From NCBI GenBank assembly GCA_024682835.1, contig JAIKYU010000142.1, positions 1-56,319 on the forward strand: DNA of 56,319 nt, in the 5' to 3' direction. Shown one piece after another: positions 34,409 through 43,623 of this stretch (positions are counted from its first letter, which is position 1; the number at the start of each line of letters is the position of its first letter). Source of the DNA: Lachnospiraceae bacterium. GTDB lineage: Bacteria; Bacillota; Clostridia; Lachnospirales; Lachnospiraceae. The translations under genes and the position numbers were made by a program. The notes under the pieces were generated by a model that saw only the letters and a list, made by a program, of their open reading frames with translations, had not been told where the DNA came from and ran no database searches.

Positions 34409-35713
34409 CTACTTGTTTCTCAGAGTGAAAAGTGTGTAGTTGCCGCTGGAATCGTATCCGAGCCTGTGGACGCTGCCGTCGTTGGTGTTGACGGCATAAA
34501 GAAGTCCGGTGTCGGTCGTCGTTCCGTCCGCCTGGACATAACGCTCCACAATGCGGTAATACTCTCCCGCACCCTCAATCTCGATGATGCTGTCCACCGG
34601 ATAGATGTTGTAGCCGTCCTGGCCGAGCACCTTGCCGGAGCCGTCCAGCAGGACATTCTTTTCGATCAGCACGCGAATAACTGCTTCGGAAGCCTGTTCC
34701 TCGCTGATCAGCCGTGCATAAACCAAGTGGTAATTGCGTTCCACGATTTCGCTTCCCACACCGTCCGCGTCAAACGCCCGGAATCGGAACACGCTGTTGC
34801 CCACCGGCATCTTGATCGGCGACGTGTATTCGGTGGAGTCCACGGTCGGCTCACTCTTGTCTGTCGTGTAGGTGATCCGGCAATTCTCCTGCATGACGGC
34901 GACAATCATGGTGCTCTGCGTGTAGTCTCCGCTGTCTTCGAGGATCACGGGCGCATCGGGAGCGGCCGGCTCAATCATGTACATGGCGATGGTTTCCTCA
35001 CCGCTCTCCCCCTTTTCATTGAAGCCGACCACACGCAGGGTGCTCTCTCCCTCACTGTCAATGACGATCGGACCAAGGTAACGCTCCTTTGTGTCATCCG
35101 GCTTTGACCCGTCCGTCGTGTAGTAATACCGCACGTCATCGCTCTCCGGTGTGATCTCCACCGTAACCGGGCCCTGATACCGGCCGGAGGAAACGCTGAT
35201 CGAAGGCGCCTGCGGGATCGATGCTCCTGCCTCAGATTCCGTTTCCGTCTGTGCGGAATCACTCACTGCCTGCGGCATATTCCCTTCCGCCTGCTGCGTG
35301 GCCGTTTCCTCACTGGCCCGCGTGGCCCGGTCAAACACCTTAAGCTCCAGCACGTGAGGAATCGCAATCACCGCCAGTGTGATCACTGCCGCAATGCCGA
35401 TCCCGACGGCGGTATAGCGAAGCGCTTTTTTCGGAATGCGCAGATGAATGTCGAAGTAGTCCTTATCTCCCCCGGTCTCCTCTCCGGTGTGGGCGATCTC
35501 CCTTGCCACATCCGTCATGACCGAGGCGATGGAATCATCCACCTCCGGTTCGAATTCCGGAACAAAACGGATCTCTTCCCCGCAGGATTCGCAGTAAAGC
35601 TTGCCCTCCGGGATCTCACTCCCGCATTTCGGGCATAGCGTCCCGGGGAGCGGAATATTCATCTCGGCGGTCATCACCGGCCGCATTTTTTTCGTAATAC
35701 CCATTTTCATCAT
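34409..35713 (-). CDS. Zinc-ribbon membrane protein with chitobiase-type C-terminal domains
   Basis: The 434-residue product has an N-terminal zinc ribbon ([19 protein letters not shown], residues 27-45), an acidic linker, one transmembrane segment ([20 protein letters not shown], near 100-120) and an outer part. The outer part has two repeats typical of chitobiase/beta-hexosaminidase C-terminal domains, recognisable as [14 protein letters not shown] and [14 protein letters not shown]. The tail ([20 protein letters not shown] onward) is unassigned. The start overlaps the folD stop as ATGA, although no link to folate is apparent. Confidence 0.75.
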   Translation of the reverse strand: MMKMGITKKMRPVMTAEMNIPLPGTLCPKCGSEIPEGKLYCESCGEEIRFVPEFEPEVDDSIASVMTDVAREIAHTGEETGGDKDYFDIHLRIPKKALRYTAVGIGIAAVITLAVIAIPHVLELKVFDRATRASEETATQQAEGNMPQAVSDSAQTETESEAGASIPQAPSISVSSGRYQGPVTVEITPESDDVRYYYTTDGSKPDDTKERYLGPIVIDSEGESTLRVVGFNEKGESGEETIAMYMIEPAAPDAPVILEDSGDYTQSTMIVAVMQENCRITYTTDKSEPTVDSTEYTSPIKMPVGNSVFRFRAFDADGVGSEIVERNYHLVYARLISEEQASEAVIRVLIEKNVLLDGSGKVLGQDGYNIYPVDSIIEIEGAGEYYRIVERYVQADGTTTDTGLLYAVNTNDGSVHRLGYDSSGNYTLFTLRNK

Positions 35714-36576
35714 TTTTCCGCGGGTGGATTCCGCTTTTTCGCCAGTTCACAGCAATTGCGCATCAGCATGGCAATGGTCATCGGTCCGACGCCGCCCGGA
35801 ACCGGGGTAATCGCACTGCAATGCGGCGCAACGGAATCAAAGTCCACGTCTCCGCAAAGCTTTCCGGTCTCCATGTCCCTGTTGATTCCGACATCGATCA
35901 CGACAGCACCCTCTTTGATGTCTGACGCTCCGATCATGCGGGGCTTTCCGACGGCTGCCACCACAATGTCCGCCCGGCGGATTACCTCACGCAGATTCTT
36001 CGTCCGCGAATGGGCGATGGTCACGGTGGCATGGCGCTGCAAGAGCAGATGTGCCATCGGCTTGCCGACAATGTTGCTTCGCCCGATGACCACGGCTTCC
36101 TTACCCTCAATTTCCACACCGCTGCGCGTAAGCAGTTCGATCACGCCTGCCGGCGTACAGGAGACGACCGCAGGCTCTCCGATGGCCAGCAAACCCACAT
36201 TGACGGGGTGAAAGCCGTCCACGTCCTTTGCCGGATCGATGGCGTCTATGACAGCGCGCTCATCAATCTGCCGCGGCAGCGGAAGCTGTACCAGGATCCC
36301 ATCCACATCCTCGCGGGCATTGAGCGATGCAATCCTCTCAAGCAGCTCCTCCTGCGTGGTGTCCGCGGGAAGCTCTATGGAAACGGATTCGATTCCCACC
36401 GCCTCACAGGCTTTTTTCTTATTCCTTACATACACCGCGCTGGCCGGATCGTCCCCGACCAGAATGACCGCCAGAGTGACAGAGCTGCCCTGTACCTTAA
36501 GCGCAGAGACCTCCTGCCGCACCTCATCCTTGATCTGCGCCGCGATCGCTTTGCCGTCGATCAGATTCGCGCCCAT
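35710..36576 (-). CDS. folD: Bifunctional methylene-THF dehydrogenase / methenyl-THF cyclohydrolase
   Basis: FolD interconverts 5,10-methylene-, methenyl- and 10-formyl-THF using NADP. The 288-residue product begins [19 protein letters not shown] and has the substrate motif [17 protein letters not shown], the [10 protein letters not shown] segment, and the nucleotide-binding [18 protein letters not shown]. It ends with [19 protein letters not shown] 36576 follows AAGGGGG by seven bases. It lies 39 bases after fhs, a functional pair. Confidence 0.96.
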   Translation of the reverse strand: MGANLIDGKAIAAQIKDEVRQEVSALKVQGSSVTLAVILVGDDPASAVYVRNKKKACEAVGIESVSIELPADTTQEELLERIASLNAREDVDGILVQLPLPRQIDERAVIDAIDPAKDVDGFHPVNVGLLAIGEPAVVSCTPAGVIELLTRSGVEIEGKEAVVIGRSNIVGKPMAHLLLQRHATVTIAHSRTKNLREVIRRADIVVAAVGKPRMIGASDIKEGAVVIDVGINRDMETGKLCGDVDFDSVAPHCSAITPVPGGVGPMTIAMLMRNCCELAKKRNPPAEK

Positions 36577-36615
36577 GATTGTACCCCCTTTGGATCGTGG
36601 TTGCAACTTTGAATT

Positions 36616-38286
36616 TCAGAAAAGCCCGGTAATTCTTCCCTCATCATCCACATCGATGGCTTCCGCCGCCGGGTGCTTCGGGAGTCCGGGCATCGTGAGA
36701 ATGGTTCCGCACAGGGCCACAATAAAGCCGGCGCCCGCACTGACATAGACGTCCCGCACGGACAGCGTATAGCCCTCCGGTCTCCCCAGAAGAGCCGGGT
36801 CATCGGACAGGGAATACTGGGTCTTGGCCATACAGACCGGGAAGGACGAAAAGCCGAGTTTTTCAGCGGTTTCCAGCTCGCGCAGTGCCTTCGCGGAAAA
36901 GCTCACATCTCCGGCACCGTAGATCTTCTTCGCAACCGTCTCGATCTTTTCCTTCGGAGACATGTCATCCGGATAGATCGGATGATAGTGGCTCTCCTTC
37001 TTCTCCAGGGTGTCAAGCACCTCTCTGGCGAGCGCTTCGCCGCCTTCACCGCCCTTTTCCCAGACCTCTGAGAGGGCAAAGGTGCATCCCTTATCGCGGA
37101 CGAACCGCTCCACCCAGTCGGTCTCGGCCTTTGTATCACTGGAAAAGGCATTCAGGGTGACCACCACGGGCACGCCGTATGACTGAAGATTCTCGATATG
37201 CTTTTCCAGGTTGCCGCTGCCCTTTTTAAGCGCCTCCAGGTTTTCCGCGGAGAGCTCGCTCTTCGGGACACCGCCGTTATACTTCAGCGCACGAACCGTC
37301 GCCACAAGCACGACGGCGTCCGGTTTTAAGCCCGCCGTCCGGCATTTGATATCCAGGAATTTCTCCGCTCCGAGGTCGGCGCCGAAGCCGGCTTCCGTCA
37401 CCGTGATGTCCGAGAGTGCAAGCGCGGCCTTTGTGGCTCTCACGGAATTGCAGCCGTGTGCGATATTGGCGAAGGGGCCGCCGTGGACGATGACCGGCGT
37501 ATGCTCCAGGGTCTGCACGAGATTGGGCTTTATCGCATCCTTTAAGAGCGCCGCCATCGCGCCCACCGCCTTCAAATCTGCCGCCGTGACCGGCTTTTTA
37601 TCCTTATTGTAAGCCACGATGATCCGCCCGAGGCGTTCCTTCAGATCCTTCATGTCCTTCGCAAGGCAGAAGACCGCCATCACCTCGGTCGCAACCGTGA
37701 TGGAGAAATGATCCTCCCTGGTCACGCCGTCCCCCGCATCACCGAGCCCCACCACGATATTTCGGAGTGCCCGGTCATTCATGTCCTCACAGCGCTTCCA
37801 GACGATGCGCTTGGTGTCGATCTGCAGTTCATTTCCCTGCTTGATGTGATTGTCCAGCATCGCCGCCAGCAGGTTGTTGGCGGAGGTGATGGCATGAAAA
37901 TCACCGGTGAAATGCAGGTTGAGTTCCTCCATCGGAACGACCTGGGCGTAGCCGCCGCCGGCTGCACCACCTTTGACGCCGAAGCAGGGTCCCAGGGAAG
38001 GCTCTCTTAACGCAATCACCGTCTTCTTCCCGAGTCTCTTTAACGCATCCCCGAGGCCCACGCTTGTCGTGGTCTTTCCCTCCCCCGCCGGAGTCGGGTT
38101 GATGGCCGTCACGAGCACAAGCTTGCCCGCCGGGCGATCGGAAAGCTCACTGAGATAGGACTCGGTCAGCTTTGCCTTTGTTTTGCCGTAGCACTCCAGC
38201 GCATCCTCCGGGATGCCGATAGAAGCCGCCACCTCCGTGATCGGTGAAAGTGTTGCCGCCTGAGCGATCTCAATATCTGTTTTCAT
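36616..38286 (-). CDS. fhs: Formate-tetrahydrofolate ligase
   Basis: Fhs makes 10-formyl-THF from formate, THF and ATP, the entry point of formate into the methyl branch of Wood-Ljungdahl and purine synthesis. The 556-residue product has [20 protein letters not shown] as its nucleotide loop, [20 protein letters not shown], and [15 protein letters not shown] 38286 ([11 protein letters not shown]) follows GGGGGG by seven bases and gives the family length. It is adjacent to folD. Confidence 0.97.
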   Translation of the reverse strand: MKTDIEIAQAATLSPITEVAASIGIPEDALECYGKTKAKLTESYLSELSDRPAGKLVLVTAINPTPAGEGKTTTSVGLGDALKRLGKKTVIALREPSLGPCFGVKGGAAGGGYAQVVPMEELNLHFTGDFHAITSANNLLAAMLDNHIKQGNELQIDTKRIVWKRCEDMNDRALRNIVVGLGDAGDGVTREDHFSITVATEVMAVFCLAKDMKDLKERLGRIIVAYNKDKKPVTAADLKAVGAMAALLKDAIKPNLVQTLEHTPVIVHGGPFANIAHGCNSVRATKAALALSDITVTEAGFGADLGAEKFLDIKCRTAGLKPDAVVLVATVRALKYNGGVPKSELSAENLEALKKGSGNLEKHIENLQSYGVPVVVTLNAFSSDTKAETDWVERFVRDKGCTFALSEVWEKGGEGGEALAREVLDTLEKKESHYHPIYPDDMSPKEKIETVAKKIYGAGDVSFSAKALRELETAEKLGFSSFPVCMAKTQYSLSDDPALLGRPEGYTLSVRDVYVSAGAGFIVALCGTILTMPGLPKHPAAEAIDVDDEGRITGLF

Positions 38287-38314
38287 CCTTCTACCCCCCC
38301 TTAAACCCTTTTTG

Positions 38315-41134
38315 TTATTCCTGGTTTTCCCCATTTAAGAATGCCTCAAACTCCCCACTGCTCATCAGCACCCGGCGCGGTTTGGTCCCTTCTTCCTCAC
38401 TCACGACCCCGGCCTCGCACAGCTGGTCCATGATGCGGGCCGCGCGGTTGAATCCGACCTTGAAGACCCGCTGAAGCATTCCGATGGATGCCTTTTCCTT
38501 GCCGATCACGAGGCGTGCCGCTTCGGCGAAAAACGCATCGCGGTCGCTGTCCCCATCCGAAGTGCCGCCTCCTGCGGCCGCATTCTCCAGGCCGTTCATC
38601 TCCTCTTTAATCCGTTCATCCTCCTGTACCGTGTATCCCTGTTCCCTGATGAACGCCGTGACATCGGCCACCTCCTCATCGGAGACAAAGGCGCCCTGCA
38701 CACGGGCGGGTCTTGTGTAGCCCTGCGGGAAGAAAAGCATATCGCCCTTGCCGAGCAGCCTCTCTGCGCCAACCATATCCAGAATCGTGCGGGAATCCGT
38801 GTTGCTGGTCACCGCAAAGGCGATCCGGCTCGGCATATTGGCCTTGATCAGACCCGTGATGACATCTACCGACGGACGCTGCGTTGCAATCACCAGATGA
38901 ATCCCGGCCGCTCTTGCAAGCTGTGTGAGACGCACGATGGCAGCTTCCACGTCGTTTCCGCAGGTCATCATCAGATCCGCCAGCTCATCGACGATCACCA
39001 GGATCTGCGGCATTCTGACCGCATGCTGCTCCTCGCGCTCCTCCGCGGACATCTTATCCACATGGGCATTGTATCCGACCAGATCGCGCACACCGGTATC
39101 CGCAAACATCTTGTAGCGTTTTGTCATCTCCGCGACCGCCCAGTTGAGGGCTGCAGCTGCCTTCTGAGGCTCCGTGACCACAGGAATGAGCAGGTGCGGT
39201 ATCCCGTTATACACGGACAGCTCCACCACCTTGGGGTCGATCATGATCAGCCGCACCTCATCCGGTCTGGCTTTGTAGAGAATACTCATGATGATCGTGT
39301 TGATGCAGACCGATTTGCCGGATCCGGTGGCACCGGCAATCAGCACATGGGGCATCTTTGCGATGTCCGCAATCACGGATTTGCCTGCCAGGTCCTTTCC
39401 GGCGCCAAAGGCAAGCTTTGACTTGAACGCTTTGAAGTCCGGTGTGTCCACCACGTCCCGGAAGCAGACCATGGCGTTGACCTTGTTCGGCACCTCGATT
39501 CCCACCGCCGCCTTTCCGGGAATCGGCGCCTCGATGCGGATATCGGTGGCTGCGAGATTGAGCTTGATATCATCCGTCAGCCCCAGGATCTTGCTGACCT
39601 TGACCCCTGCCTCCGGCTGCAGCTCGTAGCGCGTGACCGTCGGTCCCTGACTGATGTCCGTCACCCTGGCGTTTACGCCGAAGGTGGACAGAATCTCCTC
39701 CAGTCTGCCGGCCGTCTCCTTCAGCTGCTCCTCACTGTCTCCGCCGCTGTTCTTACCTTTATGAAGCAGATCGATGGGAGGGAACCGGTATTCCTCCGGT
39801 TTCGGCAGTTTTTTCTCAGGGCAGGAAACCGGTTTTCTGGCGCCGGGTCTGTCCTGGCTCACCGGCTCCTTTGGCTTGATCGTTTTCTCAGGCTCCGGAT
39901 TCTGTCCGGACTCCTCATCCTCATCAAAGAAGGATCGTTTCGGTTTCCTGGGGACATACGCTTCTTCCGGTGCCTCGTTCTCCGGCTGCATCGGTTCTGC
40001 TCCATCATCCTCCCGTTTCCGGAAGGCATACGGATCGGCAGGCGAAACGTCCTCCTCTTTGCCGCGCATGATCTCCCGCACATTGCCGCGCACGCTCATG
40101 GGATCCTCCTCCGGTTCCCGTGCAGGCACCTTCTGTTCGTCCGGTGAGGGCACCTCCTCATTTCCGTAGCGGTGAACCATGATCTCATGGACGTCATCCC
40201 GCACACGCTCTCCGGAAGGGATAAACAAGTCCCTGCGCTCTGTGTCGCCGCGAACGGCTTCGGACGTTTCGGACTCCTCCCAGTCATCCAGTTTGGTGTT
40301 TGTTGTCACGCCGTCCGCCTTGCGGTCCCTGCGGAGCATCCGTTCATCATCCTGCTGTTCGATCCGCAGTTTGCGCTTTTCATCCAGCTCTCTTCTTCTT
40401 TTTTCCTCGAACGCCCGCCTCCGCTCACTGCGTTCCCGCATATCCTGCATTCCGCGCGAAGTCTGTTCACCCAAAAATCTGCCGCCTTTGCGAATGCCAC
40501 GGATAAAGGAGCGCTCCGTGATGAGCACTGCGCAGACAATGAACCCGATCAGCAACAGAAGTACGGTTCCTACAATAGAAAGAGTGTGATAGGAAAGATA
40601 GGCGAGAGATCCGGCGATTGCCCCGCCGCCGTTGCGCTCTCTTCCGCAGGTCAGATAAATCTCCGGCAGAGAGTAGCCTGTCATAGTCTGAATCCGCCCC
40701 ACCGCCAGCTCGCAGATCATGCCGAGCATGAAATAAACCGCCGATCCCGCGGCGATCTTGATCTTGGCCGCGCGGCGGAAATCGTTGGCATAGGCAAACA
40801 GGAAGAAAAACAGCACGAGCACCGGCGCAAGGTAGGCTGGCAGCCCAAACAGGCCGAACATCAGATATCTGAAAAGATTACCGATGGTTCCGCAGATCCC
40901 GAAATTGCACAAAAAAAGAAACAGCGCAAAGGCTCCGAGGGCCAGTGCCAGCACCTCACCGGCACGGGACTCCCCGACGCTCTCCATCCCGGGCTCCCGC
41001 ATGGGCTCCCTGATCGGTCTTCCCCTGTCAGTGGCGCGGGTTCTGCTCGTCTGCGGCTTCCGATCTCCGCTCCTTTTGCCGGCGCTGTTTGCGCTTCTTC
41101 TTGTCTGATTTCTGCTGTCCGTTTGATTCGCCAT
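38315..41134 (-). CDS. ftsK: DNA translocase FtsK/SpoIIIE
   Basis: The product (about 939 residues) pumps DNA during division or sporulation. It has four N-terminal transmembrane segments (residues 55-200), an acidic/charged linker (about 205-440), the alpha/beta core with Walker [18 protein letters not shown], Walker [13 protein letters not shown], the [20 protein letters not shown] motif, and a C-terminal gamma winged helix ([17 protein letters not shown]). ATG 41134 (MANQTD) is chosen, but no Shine-Dalgarno precedes it; a GTG at 41158 is the alternative. A good -10 box lies only eight bases before the ATG. Confidence 0.95.
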   Translation of the reverse strand: MANQTDSRNQTRRSANSAGKRSGDRKPQTSRTRATDRGRPIREPMREPGMESVGESRAGEVLALALGAFALFLFLCNFGICGTIGNLFRYLMFGLFGLPAYLAPVLVLFFFLFAYANDFRRAAKIKIAAGSAVYFMLGMICELAVGRIQTMTGYSLPEIYLTCGRERNGGGAIAGSLAYLSYHTLSIVGTVLLLLIGFIVCAVLITERSFIRGIRKGGRFLGEQTSRGMQDMRERSERRRAFEEKRRRELDEKRKLRIEQQDDERMLRRDRKADGVTTNTKLDDWEESETSEAVRGDTERRDLFIPSGERVRDDVHEIMVHRYGNEEVPSPDEQKVPAREPEEDPMSVRGNVREIMRGKEEDVSPADPYAFRKREDDGAEPMQPENEAPEEAYVPRKPKRSFFDEDEESGQNPEPEKTIKPKEPVSQDRPGARKPVSCPEKKLPKPEEYRFPPIDLLHKGKNSGGDSEEQLKETAGRLEEILSTFGVNARVTDISQGPTVTRYELQPEAGVKVSKILGLTDDIKLNLAATDIRIEAPIPGKAAVGIEVPNKVNAMVCFRDVVDTPDFKAFKSKLAFGAGKDLAGKSVIADIAKMPHVLIAGATGSGKSVCINTIIMSILYKARPDEVRLIMIDPKVVELSVYNGIPHLLIPVVTEPQKAAAALNWAVAEMTKRYKMFADTGVRDLVGYNAHVDKMSAEEREEQHAVRMPQILVIVDELADLMMTCGNDVEAAIVRLTQLARAAGIHLVIATQRPSVDVITGLIKANMPSRIAFAVTSNTDSRTILDMVGAERLLGKGDMLFFPQGYTRPARVQGAFVSDEEVADVTAFIREQGYTVQEDERIKEEMNGLENAAAGGGTSDGDSDRDAFFAEAARLVIGKEKASIGMLQRVFKVGFNRAARIMDQLCEAGVVSEEEGTKPRRVLMSSGEFEAFLNGENQE

Positions 41135-41141
41135 GGATGAT

Positions 41142-41171
41142 AGTATACCATCGAACACACGGAATGATCAA
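41142..41171 (-). promoter_or_regulatory. Candidate ftsK promoter very close to the start codon
   Basis: TTGATC (41171-41166), 18 nt and TATACT (41147-41142) on the minus strand would start RNA within a base or two of ATG 41134. If used, the ftsK mRNA would have almost no leader. Confidence 0.45.
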
Positions 41172-42349
41172 TACCGCATAAACAGCTTCGATCCCGCAGC
41201 GCCGATTCTATATATCGGATTCTCAAAACGGCGCTTCACATGCTCCAGCTCCTCCCTGATGGAAAGACTCTGCGGGCAGTGCTGCTCACATTTTCCGCAT
41301 TTGACGCACAATCCCGCATTGGAACGGTCCTTCCTGAGCGTCGTGCACATAAAATACTCGCGGAAGGCGTTAGCATACCGATCCGCATAGCTTGCGTTGT
41401 AGGTTGCAAAACAGGTCGGAATATCCACCCCCGCCGGGCACGGCTGGCAGTATCCGCAGCCGGTACACCCGACGCGAACCTTGCTGTAAATCGCGTCCAG
41501 CACGCGTCCGTACAGTGCCAGCTCCTCTTCGGAAAGTGCCCCTGCCAGGCTCTCCGACGCGATGCGGCAGTTCTCCTCCACCTGTGCGACATCATTCATA
41601 CCGGACAGCACCACCGTCGCCTCCGGATGATTCCAGATCCAGCGGAGTCCCCAATCGGCAGGCGACCGCTTCGCCGGCATCCGTTCAAATTCCCGGAGTG
41701 CCTCCTCCGGCAGACCGTTCACCAGACGGCCGCCGCGCAGCGGTTCCATGATGATGACCGGAATGCCCTTTTCGGCGGCTGCCGTGAGCCCCTCAATGCC
41801 CGCCTGCGCATGTTCGTCCATGTAATTGAACTGGATCTGGCAGAAATCCCAGTCATATGCGTTGAGCAGCTCCTTGAACTGAACGGTTCCGCCATGGAAG
41901 GAAAACCCGATATTCCGGATGCTGCCGTCCTTCTTCATTTTTCCGATCCACTCGTCCATTCCCAGCTCGCACAGACGTTCCCAGCTTTTTACGTCGTTGA
42001 GCATGTGCATCAGATAGTAATCGACGGTATCCGTCTGCAGCCTTTCCAGCTGTTCCGCAAAGAAACGCTCCGGATCCTCTTTTCTCTTCACATGATACTG
42101 CGGAAGCTTGGTCGCGATAAAGATCCGGTCCCTGCAATTGTATTCCCTGATGAATCTGCCGAGACAGACCTCACTCCCGTTGTAAATATATGCCGTATCA
42201 TAGTAGTTGACGCCCCGCTCAAGCGCAAGCGCCATCTCCCGATTGGCCTTCTCCTGATCGATGGATCCGCCCTGACGCGTAAAGCGCATGCATCCGAAGC
42301 CAAGCGCCGACAGGGAATCTCCGTTTTTCGGATTGGTACGGTACTGCAT
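41168..42349 (-). CDS. Aldo/keto reductase with C-terminal 4Fe-4S cluster domain
   Basis: The 393-residue product has an N-terminal AKR barrel with the catalytic set in NYYDTAYIYNGSE (Asp and Tyr), ATKLPQ (Lys) and DYYLMHML (His). After residue 290 there is a cysteine motif CTGCGYCQPCPAGVDIP, and near 355 a ferredoxin-like CVKCGKCEQHCPQSLSIRE. Such fusions are common in anaerobes and probably use ferredoxin-type electrons, but substrates are unknown. It precedes ftsK by 33 bases and may be transcribed with it. GGAGG lies seven bases before the start. Confidence 0.9.
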   Translation of the reverse strand: MQYRTNPKNGDSLSALGFGCMRFTRQGGSIDQEKANREMALALERGVNYYDTAYIYNGSEVCLGRFIREYNCRDRIFIATKLPQYHVKRKEDPERFFAEQLERLQTDTVDYYLMHMLNDVKSWERLCELGMDEWIGKMKKDGSIRNIGFSFHGGTVQFKELLNAYDWDFCQIQFNYMDEHAQAGIEGLTAAAEKGIPVIIMEPLRGGRLVNGLPEEALREFERMPAKRSPADWGLRWIWNHPEATVVLSGMNDVAQVEENCRIASESLAGALSEEELALYGRVLDAIYSKVRVGCTGCGYCQPCPAGVDIPTCFATYNASYADRYANAFREYFMCTTLRKDRSNAGLCVKCGKCEQHCPQSLSIREELEHVKRRFENPIYRIGAAGSKLFMRY

Positions 42350-42440
42350 CTTTCACCTCCTGCCCGTATTAAGAAATGCCAAGGTCAATCATCATTTGAT
42401 GCCCGCGGATTGCCCCGCTGCAAACAGCGGCGTATACATA

Positions 42441-42471
42441 AAGCCGCCGTCCTCATCGGACGGCGGTTTTT
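42441..42471. terminator. Strong hairpin between AKR and FliD-like genes
   Basis: CCGCCGTCC (42444-42452) and GGACGGCGG (42458-42466) form a 9-bp G+C-rich stem with a 5-nt loop. The better T-run (TTTTT, 42467-42471) is on the plus strand, where no gene precedes it; on the minus strand only CTTT follows. It most likely ends the minus-strand FliD-like transcript, with modest strength. Between 42350 and 42440 there is also a short CCGCTG/CAGCGG hairpin. Confidence 0.55.
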
Positions 42472-42497
42472 CCTTTAAAAACCAATGACGGCCGAAA

Positions 42498-43244
42498 TCA
42501 CACCAGCGAGCTGAAGAACGAATCGTAATCCTTATTGCTCACACCGCCCGCATTGTAGGTCGTGGTCGTGGAAGCCGCAGCGGAAGCGCCGCTCTCAATC
42601 AGTCCCGCATAGGAAGCCACTTTGTCCCCATAGGTGTTGGAACCGCTGAAGAGCTTTGAAACATTGCCTGTATCCGCCGAAGAAAGCTTCTCTTTGTCAA
42701 GAGAGAGGGTGCCGTTTTCCTGGAGGGTGATGCCGATGGCGCTCAGCTGCTTGAAATAGCCCATCGAAACCGAGGTCATGGAGGTCGCCCTCGACGTCAC
42801 AATCCCGCTGGAGGATTTCCCCGCGTCGTTGATCACCGAATTGTAGCTGTCAACAAAGTCGGAAACCGCAGTATTGAGTGCCTGGCGGTCTTCGTCCCGC
42901 GCATAAAGATTCGTCTTTGCATCCTCGGAAAGCACGGAAAGAGAACTCTTCAGCGAGGATACGTCTGAGGAAATCTGCTTATACTCTTTGGATGCAGCCG
43001 CGCTCTTTTTTTCCGATGTCCTGCTCACCGTGTCATTGGAAGAGGACGAACTCTTCTTCGTCGAGCCGCCATCCATCTTCTTATAATAAGCCTTGACCAG
43101 CTTATTATAGGAACCGTTCTTGATTGTGTTGTAATCCGACACGAGATTCGCCAGACCGGACACTCCCGAAGAAGCACCCGTACTTGTATTCAGGCTGTTG
43201 AACAAAAAAGAGGTATCCTGACGCTGCCTAAGACTCACATTCAT
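42498..43244 (-). CDS. FliD C-terminal-like protein, orphan
   Basis: The 248-residue product has no signal peptide and is rich in Ser, Thr and Lys. Residues 85-200 resemble the C-terminal part of the flagellar cap protein FliD: repeated helices (SSDVSSLKSSLSVLSEDA), then TAVSDFVDSYNSVINDAG, and a GITLQENGTLSLDKEKL hairpin followed by VSKLFSG. The N-terminal FliD domain is missing. ATG 43244 follows AAAGGAG by eight bases. No flagellar genes lie in the window, so the role may be an extracellular or filament-associated protein, or a remnant. Confidence 0.6.
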   Translation of the reverse strand: MNVSLRQRQDTSFLFNSLNTSTGASSGVSGLANLVSDYNTIKNGSYNKLVKAYYKKMDGGSTKKSSSSSNDTVSRTSEKKSAAASKEYKQISSDVSSLKSSLSVLSEDAKTNLYARDEDRQALNTAVSDFVDSYNSVINDAGKSSSGIVTSRATSMTSVSMGYFKQLSAIGITLQENGTLSLDKEKLSSADTGNVSKLFSGSNTYGDKVASYAGLIESGASAAASTTTTYNAGGVSNKDYDSFFSSLV

Positions 43245-43314
43245 CTTCATCACTCCTTTGATTTCGCAGAAACATCCCTGTCTCCGGTGAAACGAATCTT
43301 AAACTCCTACATAC

Positions 43315-43343
43315 AGTAAACCACTTCATAAGCCAAATGTCAA
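43315..43343 (-). promoter_or_regulatory. Promoter of the FliD-C-like gene
   Basis: TTGACA (43343-43338), 17 nt and TTTACT (43320-43315) on the minus strand. This is a sigma-A type promoter, not the sigma-D type expected for late flagellar genes. Confidence 0.7.
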
Positions 43344-43374
43344 GAACTATCGAGGAAATCCGGCTCTTTTCTGC

Positions 43375-43538
43375 GTAACTTTGTTACTATTCAGTACCGA
43401 GCCACGCACTTGCTGCGTGGCTGCGGCCCAAGCTGATTCAAGAGTGAGGTCGGGCTGCGCCTGAAAGGCGCACTGGAATGCCCGACCGAAGCAGTTACAA
43501 TTCAGCGCTGGCAAAGCGCTGAATTGTAACGTAACTTT
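43375..43538. mobile_element. MITE-like insertion with target duplication
   Basis: A 148-bp element (43383-43530) begins GTTACTATTCAG and ends CTGAATTGTAAC, inverted ends that match at 11 of 12 positions. It is flanked by an 8-bp direct repeat GTAACTTT at 43375-43382 and 43531-43538, as left by a transposition event. Inside are three strong hairpins: AGCCACGCA/TGCGTGGCT (43400-43422), GGTCGGGC plus TGCGCCT with their complements (43448-43487), and a 16-bp perfect stem GTTACAATTCAGCGCT/AGCGCTGAATTGTAAC (43494-43530). It encodes no protein and lies between two back-to-back promoters. Confidence 0.75.
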
Positions 43539-43541
43539 CGT

Positions 43542-43570
43542 TTGACAGAAATCCGTTTAGAATATATGAT
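43542..43570 (+). promoter_or_regulatory. Promoter of the acyl-CoA ligase gene
   Basis: TTGACA (43542-43547), 17 nt, TATGAT (43565-43570). The -35 box begins three bases after the right target repeat of the MITE-like element, so the insertion has replaced the sequence just upstream of this promoter. Confidence 0.8.
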
Positions 43571-43623
43571 TATGTTCGGCTATTCATCTGTTTCTATTAT
43601 ATGCATGACGGAAGGAAAAAGAC

